From Methanothermococcus okinawensis (GTDB lineage: Archaea; AGJL01; Methanococci; Methanococcales; Methanococcaceae), in the NCBI GenBank assembly GCA_015661585.1, contig DQVU01000145.1:1-9848 (forward strand): DNA of 9,848 nucleotides, in the 5' to 3' direction. Position numbers and translations under genes: made by a program. This document shows, piece by piece, positions 1-5,731 of this stretch (position 1 is the first letter of the stretch; every line of letters starts with the position of its first letter). Under the pieces are notes generated by a model. That model saw nothing but the letters and a program-made list of their open reading frames with translations, did no database searches and had not been told where the DNA came from.

Positions 1-702
1 ATATATCTTCCCTATTTCATCGTTGTAGAATTTTATTTTAGGTTCGACATTATAGTTCCTATTGGCCATTTCGTCGGTGATCCTATCTAACTCTTTCAAA
101 TGCCTAATAACAGTTCTTCTGATAAATACCATAGAGACGACTGCTATTAAAAGTCCAGTAATACCTCCCATAGTAAGTATATTATCTAATAAGGACATTT
201 CTTTTTCTATCTCTTCAACGTACATCCCTACAGCCTTATGCATTTCAGCGAATATCTCCATATTATGATTTTTTATATATTCTAATGCTTCCTTAAACTC
301 TGGATCACTAGGATCTTTGGTGTATAGTATTTTAACCTTCTCATAGAATGGATCCCAGAGTTCTTTAACTTTGAGTAACTGTTGTTGGATGTCCTCTGGA
401 GCGGGAGGAATTCCCCTTTCAGGATTACCATTAATTAGATCGTTTAAAGTTCTGTCAAACTCCTCTGCACTTTTTATCATTTTTTCTTTATATTCTAAAT
501 GTCCCATACTAACCATAAGTGCATATTTTGCTGTATTTACTACTAACGTTCTCTGTTTTCCTGCAATACCTACAATCCTCCCATCTTTTATTATGTCTTT
601 ACTCATTACAATAGCAAAAGCAGCAATACTTAGAAAGATGATAATTAATAGAACCATACTGATACATAGTCTTGTCTTTACAGACATATTACTAATTTTC
701 AT
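1..702 (-). CDS. Membrane sensor, N-terminal part (methyl-accepting chemotaxis protein or sensor kinase), cut by the left edge
   Basis: This frame is open from the ATG at 700-702 to position 1, giving 234 residues with no stop, so the gene continues outside the window. The start is preceded by a strong ribosome site, GGAGGTGA, at 705-712. Residues about 12-33 form a first membrane segment. The stretch after it, with Gly-Ile-Ala-Gly-Lys-Gln-Arg near residues 45-51, resembles the conserved Gln-Arg motif of PilJ/NarX-type sensing domains, and the region between the membrane segments (about 35-172) is mostly helical. A second membrane segment spans about 174-194. The part from 195 on (charged, with Leu-Lys-Glu-Leu and an Asp-Glu-Ile-Gly near 228-231) looks like a HAMP domain. 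This layout is that of a chemoreceptor or a histidine kinase; the deciding output domain lies off the edge. A TATA-like stretch at about 732-740 on this strand could be its promoter. Confidence 0.85.
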   Translation of the reverse strand, partial: MKISNMSVKTRLCISMVLLIIIFLSIAAFAIVMSKDIIKDGRIVGIAGKQRTLVVNTAKYALMVSMGHLEYKEKMIKSAEEFDRTLNDLINGNPERGIPPAPEDIQQQLLKVKELWDPFYEKVKILYTKDPSDPEFKEALEYIKNHNMEIFAEMHKAVGMYVEEIEKEMSLLDNILTMGGITGLLIAVVSMVFIRRTVIRHLKELDRITDEMANRNYNVEPKIKFYNDEIGKIY

Positions 703-900
703 AGTCACCTCCTCTATATTTTATAACTAAATAATATAATCAAATTTGTGAATATTCAAAAAATAAAATTTTCTAATAAACATTATATAATATCAAAAAT
801 TATTTGAAGTGTTTAAATTATTTCCATACTTCCAAGAAAAAGAGAGGAATGAATATCCCACCTCCATTATAGCATATATAGATGATAAGATATGGTTCTG

Positions 901-930
901 AATATTTTATGATAAAATATTTTATGATAA
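901..930. repeat. Perfect 15-bp tandem duplication forming a palindrome
   Basis: The unit AATATTTTATGATAA occurs twice back to back, at 901-915 and 916-930. The junction creates an inverted repeat with perfect 10-bp arms, 901-910 and 912-921, around a single G. It lies about 200 bp upstream of the sensor gene start and 90 bp past the end of rpl14e. It could be an operator or a replication slip in AT-rich DNA; nothing decides between these. Confidence 0.8.
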
Positions 931-1001
931 TTTTATTTATTTTTAATAATATTTAATACATTTAACGTTATTCATACATTGTTTGTTATGTTTAATTTAA
1001 A

Positions 1002-1021
1002 TATTAAAAATTAAAAAAGAG
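1002..1021 (-). terminator. T-rich terminator after rpl14e
   Basis: Directly after the rpl14e stop codon the minus strand reads CTCTTTTTTAATTTTTAAT. Runs of T directly after a stop codon, without a needed hairpin, are the usual archaeal terminator. This would end the rpl34e-cmk-rpl14e transcript. Confidence 0.55.
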
Positions 1022-1258
1022 TTATTTAAGAAGACCTGCTGCATCCAGTGCCAATTTAACCTCCTCAGTTGAGGCTCCCTTTTTGATATCAACCTTCTTC
1101 TCAGTTGGTTCTATATGTTTTATATTGCATCTCCTTCTTTTAACATTTCCGTCTATTAGAACAAAGTTTTTATCTATTACATCTACTATAACACAGATTT
1201 TTCCTGCCTCTCTTCCCATTGTTTTAACACATACCCTTCCCACTTCAATTGCTGCCAT
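1022..1258 (-). CDS. rpl14e: 50S ribosomal protein L14e
   Basis: The 78-residue product is a component of the archaeal/eukaryotic large ribosomal subunit. It opens with Ala-Ile-Glu-Val-Gly-Arg-Val-Cys and continues with Gly-Arg-Glu-Ala-Gly, a short beta-barrel (SH3/KOW-like) pattern typical of L14e, then the basic Lys-Arg-Arg-Arg at about 40-43 and the helical C-terminus. The length fits the short archaeal L14e family. The start codon lies 4 bases after the cmk stop. The cmk stop codon TGA (1263-1265) is itself part of the GGTGA ribosome site for this gene (1263-1267), so the two are probably translationally coupled. It is the last gene of the rpl34e-cmk-rpl14e operon, an order I recall from other methanococci. 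Confidence 0.95.
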   Translation of the reverse strand: MAAIEVGRVCVKTMGREAGKICVIVDVIDKNFVLIDGNVKRRRCNIKHIEPTEKKVDIKKGASTEEVKLALDAAGLLK

Positions 1259-1262
1259 TCTT

Positions 1263-1808
1263 TCACCCTTTCTCTTTTTTTAGACTGTCTATACACTTAC
1301 AGATGATGTTGAACACGCCATCTACATCCCAGCGGGATGTATCTATAACTATGTGGTATATAGAGAGATCCTCCAGATCTATGTTGTATATCTCCTTATA
1401 ACGTTTTTTCTCACTTTTCTCCCTTTCTATCATTTCAGATAGAGATGTTTCTATATCTTTATTCTCCCTCTCACTTACCCTCTTACACCTGACCATTGGA
1501 GGTGCCTTTAACCATATGGAGAGTGTAGGCTCTATGTTATGTCTCTTTAGTATCCATGCGGCAAGTCGTCCCTCTAAAACTACATTTCCCTCTTTTGCAA
1601 TTTCAACCTGCATGGCATCTATTTCCTTGTCTATCTCTGGATGCTCCTCTGCATATTTACTGAATTCTGAGAGATCCATGTTCATTTTCTTAGCCATCTC
1701 CCTGAATATAAACCCTGCACATACATGTTTCAACCCATACCTTTTGGCTATTAACTTAGATATCGTTGTAGTTCCACTGCCAGGAGGTCCTCCAACGGTT
1801 ATTATCAT
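1263..1808 (-). CDS. cmk: Cytidylate (CMP/dCMP) kinase, archaeal type
   Basis: This 181-residue enzyme phosphorylates CMP and dCMP with ATP in the cytosol, feeding CTP and dCTP synthesis. The nucleotide-binding loop is Gly-Gly-Pro-Pro-Gly-Ser-Gly-Thr-Thr-Thr at residues 6-15. A Thr stands where most P-loops have Lys, which I recall from methanococcal homologues, so it is probably a family trait and not a defect. Further family marks are His-Val-Cys-Ala-Gly-Phe-Ile-Phe-Arg at 28-36 (the NMP-binding area), Val-Val-Leu-Glu-Gly-Arg-Leu at 76-82, and the Arg/Lys-rich lid region with Glu-Arg-Glu-Lys-Ser-Glu-Lys-Lys-Arg-Tyr at 128-137. The late Val-Ile-Asp-Thr-Ser (154-158) is typical too. It lies between rpl34e (15-base gap) and rpl14e (4-base gap), transcribed in the same direction. 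The start has a GGTG-containing ribosome site just upstream. Confidence 0.95.
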   Translation of the reverse strand: MIITVGGPPGSGTTTISKLIAKRYGLKHVCAGFIFREMAKKMNMDLSEFSKYAEEHPEIDKEIDAMQVEIAKEGNVVLEGRLAAWILKRHNIEPTLSIWLKAPPMVRCKRVSERENKDIETSLSEMIEREKSEKKRYKEIYNIDLEDLSIYHIVIDTSRWDVDGVFNIICKCIDSLKKEKG

Positions 1809-1823
1809 CTCAACACCTGATCT

Positions 1824-2099
1824 TTACAGTTGTAAGTTCCTTGCCCTCTCTATCATCAATCTTCTTAAACATCTTGGACAGAGATAGCCACCATATGGTC
1901 TCTCAGGCCTCTTCTCTGTTTTAGATAGTTTTCTAATCTCAGATGGTCTACCCCTTGGGACACCGTTTAGGACGGCTCCACATTGAGCACACTTTGCCTT
2001 AGAGGGCTTTCTCCTCCTGTAGTGTATTAATGTCCTATTACCAGGTCCTCTTTTGAAGATCTTCCTCAGAGATCTCGATCTATACCTTGGAGCAGGCAT
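1824..2099 (-). CDS. rpl34e: 50S ribosomal protein L34e
   Basis: The 91-residue, strongly basic protein of the large ribosomal subunit starts Met-Pro-Ala-Pro-Arg-Tyr-Arg-Ser-Arg-Ser. It has a zinc-ribbon formed by Cys37-x-x-Cys40 and Cys74-x-x-Cys77. The Gly-Val-Pro-Arg-Gly-Arg-Pro motif at 46-52 and the Arg-Pro-Tyr-Gly-Gly stretch before the second Cys pair are L34e hallmarks. The length is normal for archaeal L34e. It is the first gene of the operon with cmk and rpl14e. The ribosome site GGAGGT at 2107-2112 stands 7 bases from the ATG at 2099. Confidence 0.96.
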   Translation of the reverse strand: MPAPRYRSRSLRKIFKRGPGNRTLIHYRRRKPSKAKCAQCGAVLNGVPRGRPSEIRKLSKTEKRPERPYGGYLCPRCLRRLMIERARNLQL

Positions 2100-2263
2100 A
2101 TAGATAACCTCCTAAATGTTGTAAAAAATATAATAAAAAATTTTCTAATAGTAAAAAAATAGTAGTGATATATATCTTTTACTTAATTAAAAATATTCAC
2201 TTTAAAAAAGGGTACATTCTCCTATTATTTAAATCTTTCCCTACAATAGAATAGAGGGGGATA
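2100..2263. promoter_or_regulatory. Divergent promoter region between rpl34e (-) and the thiolation gene (+)
   Basis: These 164 AT-rich bases separate two divergent transcription units. Minus-strand candidates for the ribosomal operon are the TATATATC-like stretch near 2168-2177 and a second one near 2119-2137. On the plus strand, TATTTAAATC near 2226-2235 would place transcription start at about 2255, only some ten bases before the TTG start at 2264. The individual boxes are guesses from composition and spacing. Confidence 0.4.
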
Positions 2264-3277
2264 TTGAGAGAGATAGATATAAAGGAGTTGAAGAAGTACT
2301 GTAATCCATCCTATCTAACTATCAGAAGGGACAGGATTATTGTAAACAGTAGAAGGTTGGCAGAATTGTCTAAAGCAAAAAAAGAGAAAATAGAGAGGAA
2401 ATTTAAGATACCTGTAATATACTCTAAGAGTTACGAGTTGATATCTCAGAAGATGGGAAGGTACGTATCCAAACATGGTATAATAACACCAAAAGATAGG
2501 TTGATAGTAGGTTTAAGTGGGGGAAAGGATAGTTTAGCATTACTTCACCTTTTGGAACCCTACAGGCGTAGATTTGGAGTAAAGATATACGCAGTTACTG
2601 TAGATATAAATGTAGGTGGTATTAGACCATGGCATCCTGAAAACAGCAATGTGAAAAAGATAGTTGAACACTGCGAGGCTCTGAATATTCCCCATAGAAT
2701 AATATCTTTCCATGAAGATGTAGTTAAAATGTCCCAGTTACTCTCCGATAACTCTACAGGTATTGTATACTCTCCCTGTTTCTCCTGCTCCATAGTTAGG
2801 AGATACGTCTTAACCAATTTTGCCATGGAGTTGGTAGAGAAGGAGGGTGTTGAAAGGGATAAGATAAAGATATGTCTAGGACATACCTTGGAGGACAACT
2901 CAGATACGATATTGGCAAATATCTTTAAGGGAGATATTATAAGAGTTCTAGAGCCTATTAAAGATTTCGAGGAGGCTGTCTTTGACTTTAAAGAATTCAA
3001 ACTTAAACTACAGAGATGTACCATAGCAAGGCCTCTACTAAGTGTTTCAGAGAAAGACATCTTAAAGGCTCTAAATGAATGTGATATCCAGTACTACAGG
3101 GATAAAGAGATATGTCCCTACAGTAGAGATAGAGGGGATAGTATAAGGAAGAGATGTCATGAGATCTTGGAGAACCTTGAGAAGGATGTTAAGAACATAA
3201 GAGAGATGGTAGTTTCATCTGTGTTGAAATCCATAGAGTATTATAGAGATAAGGATAAAAACTCTATTCATAGGTGA
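2264..3277 (+). CDS. TtuA/TtcA-family tRNA thiolation protein (PP-loop ATPase)
   Basis: The 337-residue protein belongs to the PP-loop ATP pyrophosphatases that adenylate a tRNA base and replace its oxygen by sulfur. The ATP site is Ser-Gly-Gly-Lys-Asp-Ser at 85-90. Cys172-x-x-Cys175 (Pro-Cys-Phe-Ser-Cys) and Cys284 (Cys-Pro-Tyr-Ser) sit where TtuA/TtcA enzymes hold a [4Fe-4S] cluster with three cysteines. Gly-His-Thr-Leu-Glu-Asp-Asn at 206-212 is the usual metal/ATP motif. Canonical TtuA has two zinc fingers. Here the N-terminal 80 residues hold only Cys13 and no Cys-x-x-Cys pair, so this is a variant subfamily and its tRNA target is uncertain. The start must be the TTG at 2264: an in-frame TAG lies at 2252-2254 and a GAGGGGG ribosome site is just upstream. 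It is probably co-transcribed with the TatD gene 4 bases later. Confidence 0.85.
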   Translation: MREIDIKELKKYCNPSYLTIRRDRIIVNSRRLAELSKAKKEKIERKFKIPVIYSKSYELISQKMGRYVSKHGIITPKDRLIVGLSGGKDSLALLHLLEPYRRRFGVKIYAVTVDINVGGIRPWHPENSNVKKIVEHCEALNIPHRIISFHEDVVKMSQLLSDNSTGIVYSPCFSCSIVRRYVLTNFAMELVEKEGVERDKIKICLGHTLEDNSDTILANIFKGDIIRVLEPIKDFEEAVFDFKEFKLKLQRCTIARPLLSVSEKDILKALNECDIQYYRDKEICPYSRDRGDSIRKRCHEILENLEKDVKNIREMVVSSVLKSIEYYRDKDKNSIHR

Positions 3278-3281
3278 AACA

Positions 3282-4037
3282 ATGGATAGTATAAGATACA
3301 TTGACGCCCACTGCCATTTAGAGGATAAAAAATTCAACAGAGATAGAGAGGAGGTTATAAACACCTGCAGGGAAAGAAACATAGAGATAGTTACAAGTGG
3401 TGTAGGTATTGGAGGTTGTAAGAGAGCCTTAGAGATCAAAAAGAGATACCCCGATATCCACCTTACCTTGGGATTTCATCCCCACAGTGTAAGGGCAGAT
3501 GAGAGGGTTATAGAAGAAGTACACAACATAGTAAAAAACAGTGAAAAGTATATAGTCGCAGTAGGAGAAGTAGGTTTAGATATAAAGGATGAAAATCTCC
3601 CTCGCCAAAGGGATATATTCGAGAGATTTATATCTCTCTCTGAGGAGTTGGATAAACCTTTAGTAGTCCATGGAAGAGGGTTGGAGAGGGAGTGTTACAA
3701 CATCATCAACAACAGGGTAGTATCCATGTTCCACTGTTACAGTGGAGATGAGAAACTTGCAAAGGAGTTGATAGAGAATGGACACTACATCTCTGTATCC
3801 ACACTTATCTGTATCTCTTCACATCATAGAGATCTTGTTAAGAATTTAGATCTTGAAAACATCCTAGTTGAGACAGACAGTCCTTACCTCTCTCCTGTTA
3901 GAGGAGAAAAAAATACACCTCTCAACGTTATAAAGGTTATAGAGGAGATATACAACATAAAGAAAGAGGAAGGTTATAGTTATAAGGAGGTTGTTAAGTT
4001 GATCTACAAAAATACAAAGAGATTTTTTAATATATAA
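3282..4037 (+). CDS. TatD-family metal-dependent hydrolase (putative deoxyribonuclease)
   Basis: This 251-residue cytosolic enzyme belongs to the TatD/YcfH amidohydrolase-type nucleases, which form a TIM barrel with two metal ions and remove nucleotides from DNA ends. All expected metal ligands are visible: His10-x-His12 (Asp-Ala-His-Cys-His), Glu96 (Val-Gly-Glu-Val-Gly-Leu-Asp), His130 (Val-Val-His-Gly-Arg-Gly), His151 (Phe-His-Cys-Tyr-Ser-Gly) and Asp199 (Glu-Thr-Asp-Ser-Pro-Tyr-Leu-Ser-Pro). Gly-Phe-His-Pro-His at 64-68 is also characteristic. The length is normal for the family. The upstream gene's TGA stop (3275-3277) is part of the AGGTGA ribosome site for the ATG at 3282, so translation is probably coupled to the thiolation gene. 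The pairing is not explained by a known joint pathway. The substrate in archaea is not known with certainty. Confidence 0.92.
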   Translation: MDSIRYIDAHCHLEDKKFNRDREEVINTCRERNIEIVTSGVGIGGCKRALEIKKRYPDIHLTLGFHPHSVRADERVIEEVHNIVKNSEKYIVAVGEVGLDIKDENLPRQRDIFERFISLSEELDKPLVVHGRGLERECYNIINNRVVSMFHCYSGDEKLAKELIENGHYISVSTLICISSHHRDLVKNLDLENILVETDSPYLSPVRGEKNTPLNVIKVIEEIYNIKKEEGYSYKEVVKLIYKNTKRFFNI

Positions 4038-4203
4038 AACCTAAATTCCATTAAAGGAGTGATCAAAAGAATAATAAAAACAATATTATTACAATAAAAT
4101 TAAAAAAATATAGTCAAGAACATAACGTTTTAAACTATAATAAATTATTATAATACAATAAAATAAAGAAATAACAGAAAAAAGACAAAAACTCTTAAGA
4201 AAA

Positions 4204-4330
4204 GATTTGACAGAAATCTTACCTAACTTCTCTAGTACTCAATGTAGTCCAAGAACTTATATTTACTTTTCACCTATTATATTCTTTATTTAGGTATTAA
4301 CAGAGTTAATATTTTTTATTTTTTAATTTT
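4204..4330 (+). repeat. Repeated non-coding element, copy A (plus orientation)
   Basis: The core, 4208-4296, matches the copy at 9228-9323, including a 19-base identity (TTATATTCTTTATTTAGGT at 4277-4295 and 9304-9322). It also matches, inverted, the copy at 4614-4702. Visible pairings are TCTT 4217-4220 with AAGA 4251-4254, and ACCTA 4272-4276 with TAGGT 4291-4295. The element ends in T-runs (4311-4330), which could terminate the transcript from the TatD gene 170 bases upstream. No known RNA or insertion-sequence family is recognised. Confidence 0.75.
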
Positions 4331-4417
4331 AAATATTCTAAGTATTATTATTTTTTATTCAAGATTCTCGAGGTTGTTGTTAATTTATAAAGTTTGTTCA
4401 GAAATATAAATAAACTA

Positions 4418-4542
4418 TATAAATATTCAGGGCCTTTCCTGAACACTGAGGTAAAAATAGAAAATCCTATGAAATATCAACAGTTGTATAAAAAATAGGA
4501 TCATTTTACTCAATCTTCAGGAGTAAGGGAGATATATTTATA
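4418..4542. repeat. Imperfect hairpin in the centre of the large palindrome
   Basis: Nested inverted pairs share one centre: 4418-4426 with 4534-4542 (9 bp), 4437-4443 with 4516-4522 (7 bp, TCCTGAA/TTCAGGA), 4447-4450 with 4509-4512, 4452-4456 with 4504-4508, and 4464-4470 with 4495-4501 (7 bp, ATCCTAT/ATAGGAT). The loop of 24 bases is 4471-4494. On the plus strand a TATA-like CTATATAAAT (4415-4424) precedes it and T-runs follow at 4558-4568 and 4587-4594, so it could be a small RNA gene. Equally it may be only the middle of a foldback element. Confidence 0.7.
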
Positions 4543-4607
4543 TTCAGATATATAGAGGTTTTTATTTTAAAACAGCCTTTTCCGTTATTTTTTTATCTTA
4601 TATAGTC

Positions 4608-4720
4608 AAATTATACTAAATAACAACGATGGTGAAAAAGTAAAATATAAGTTTTATCTCCTGGACTACACCATGTACTGGAGAAGCAGGGTAGGATTTT
4701 TATTCCTCTTTTTCTTTTTA
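4608..4720 (-). repeat. Repeated non-coding element, copy C (minus orientation)
   Basis: Read on the minus strand, this is homologous to the copies at 4204-4330 and 9210-9355. It shares a 17-base identity with the latter (GGTGAAAAAGTAAAATA at 4631-4647, the complement of 9285-9301). Pairing TCCT/AGGA (plus-strand 4693-4696 and 4659-4662) corresponds to TCTT/AAGA in copy A. Unlike the other two it is not followed by T-runs in its own orientation, and its second hairpin is degenerate. Confidence 0.75.
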
Positions 4721-4860
4721 TTTTATTATTTTAATTTTTTTAATATTGTTTTTTGAAAAATTTTTATAATTAGTATTGAACAATTAAATTTCTTAAAATA
4801 ATATATTATTATTATAATAACCATTATTTTTATTATGATGACTACAATAGGTGTAAAGAT

Positions 4861-5157
4861 ATGGGTGATCATATACATACAGCGAAACTTATAACCATTC
4901 TCTCTGTTGAGGAGGGACTAAAGACAGAGTTAGCACATAGTATAATAGTTAGGGCCAGTTTAGAAAATAGACTGTTAAGAAAAGAAGATACTATAGCAGT
5001 ACTCAATATAGTAGGTACTACAAGTTATCAGGTTTTCTTCATAGATGACATGGATAGTTTAGAGGTTATAAAATCAGAGTTAGATAAAATGGGTGTATTG
5101 CTGAACTACGATTCAGAGAGGATTCTACAGGGATATATCCAGAGAAAGATGAAATAG
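4861..5157 (+). CDS. Small conserved protein of unknown function (possibly DUF749)
   Basis: The 98-residue protein has no signal peptide, membrane segment or cysteine. The first half is predicted helical (Thr-Ile-Leu-Ser-Val-Glu-Glu near 12-18). A strand-rich middle follows (Asp-Thr-Ile-Ala-Val-Leu-Asn-Ile-Val-Gly-Thr-Thr at 43-54, then Gln-Val-Phe-Phe-Ile-Asp-Asp), and a helix ends it. The general pattern recalls the archaeal DUF749 family, but this is from memory and unconfirmed. The ATG at 4861 is chosen because AGGTG (4849-4853) stands 7 bases upstream and no other in-frame start fits. The following gene begins 7 bases after its stop, so the two are probably one operon. The long region upstream carries the repeated element and a plausible TATA stretch near 4760-4770. 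Confidence 0.75.
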   Translation: MGDHIHTAKLITILSVEEGLKTELAHSIIVRASLENRLLRKEDTIAVLNIVGTTSYQVFFIDDMDSLEVIKSELDKMGVLLNYDSERILQGYIQRKMK

Positions 5158-5164
5158 TGATACC

Positions 5165-5731
5165 ATGGAGAAAAAAAGAAGTGCTTATGGTGTAGATAAA
5201 CAGTGGGTAGTGTTAAATGAACTCGCCTTCCTTCTTGTCCGCCAAGGTAAAAAAGTGCCTGAGGAGGTTTTCTCCACGCTGAGAACTGCAAAGAATATAA
5301 TCTCCTACTATCTTTTAGATGAACACGCCTCTTTTAACACACTACTGAAGGCTAACAACGAACTCGCAAAGGTACAGTCTATACTCTTTACACTCTGTGA
5401 GGAAGATACAGCAAAGGAATACATGGAGAAACTTACTCAGGCTATGATGGATAAGTTAGATGTAGAGTTTCCCCTTGATAGAAACCTATTCAACACAGAG
5501 GTTAAAAAAAGAAGTAATATCCAATCTATAAGGATAAAATTAGATGGGGAACTTCAGCCAGAGATTCTAAGCAACTTCAGTGAGTGGTACGGTGTAATAT
5601 TCGAGTACAGTAGGGAATTTGAGGACTGTATAGTAATCGAGGGGGAGGAGGATAGGGTGAAAAATGCACTAAAGAACTTCTCCACTGTTTGGAAGTTTTT
5701 AAGGAATAACTCCACAGCAGGAAAGTATTAG
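5165..5731 (+). CDS. Methanogen-restricted protein of unknown function (probable DUF2096)
   Basis: The 188-residue soluble protein begins Met-Glu-Lys-Lys-Arg-Ser-Ala-Tyr-Gly-Val-Asp-Lys-Gln-Trp, an opening I associate with the DUF2096 family of methanogens. Residues 12-100 look all-helical. Residues 118-175 look like an alpha/beta unit (Ile-Arg-Ile-Lys-Leu at 122-126, Val-Ile-Phe-Glu-Tyr at 144-148, Cys-Ile-Val-Ile-Glu-Gly at 155-160). No catalytic motif is visible and the function is unknown. It follows the 98-residue gene by 7 bases, with an AGTGAT ribosome site. Its last 33 bases overlap the 3' end of the oppositely transcribed peptidase gene, so the final residues of both proteins are encoded by the same base pairs. 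Confidence 0.8.
   Translation: MEKKRSAYGVDKQWVVLNELAFLLVRQGKKVPEEVFSTLRTAKNIISYYLLDEHASFNTLLKANNELAKVQSILFTLCEEDTAKEYMEKLTQAMMDKLDVEFPLDRNLFNTEVKKRSNIQSIRIKLDGELQPEILSNFSEWYGVIFEYSREFEDCIVIEGEEDRVKNALKNFSTVWKFLRNNSTAGKY

Larger units (their letters stand above)
703..1021. other. Non-coding gap between rpl14e and the sensor gene
   Basis: No coding frame is supported in these 319 bases. The gap holds the T-rich end of the ribosomal operon (1002-1021, minus strand), a 15-bp tandem repeat at 901-930 and, near the sensor start, its likely promoter and ribosome site. Positions 834-866 share an 11-base identity and weaker flanking similarity with the outer edge of the repeated element at 4608-4720; this may be a decayed fragment. 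Confidence 0.6.
4038..4860. other. 823-bp non-coding region dominated by a large imperfect palindrome
   Basis: No coding frame is supported on either strand. Positions 4038-4200 are AT-rich low-complexity sequence. From about 4204 to 4720 the region holds two facing copies of a repeated element and a central hairpin, listed separately. Positions 4721-4860 are AT-rich and hold the presumed promoter of the gene at 4861 (a TTTTTATAAT stretch near 4760-4770). Confidence 0.75.

Noticed and set aside
1263..1808. Thr in place of Lys in the cytidylate kinase P-loop as sign of an inactive enzyme
   Set aside because: As I recall, methanococcal Cmk proteins share this Thr, and all other motifs and the operon context are intact.
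2560..3060. A long minus-strand frame antisense to the thiolation gene
   Set aside because: It is a by-product of the codon use of the plus-strand gene, which has clear conserved motifs; the antisense product has no family features or ribosome site.
4204..4330. H/ACA guide RNA or CRISPR leader as identity of the repeated element
   Set aside because: No ACA/ANA box at the 3' end of the hairpin and no array of direct repeats with spacers near any copy.
4038..4860. Replication origin suggested by length, AT-richness and inverted repeats
   Set aside because: No orc1/cdc6 gene adjoins it and no origin-recognition box pattern is visible; the repeat is also present elsewhere.
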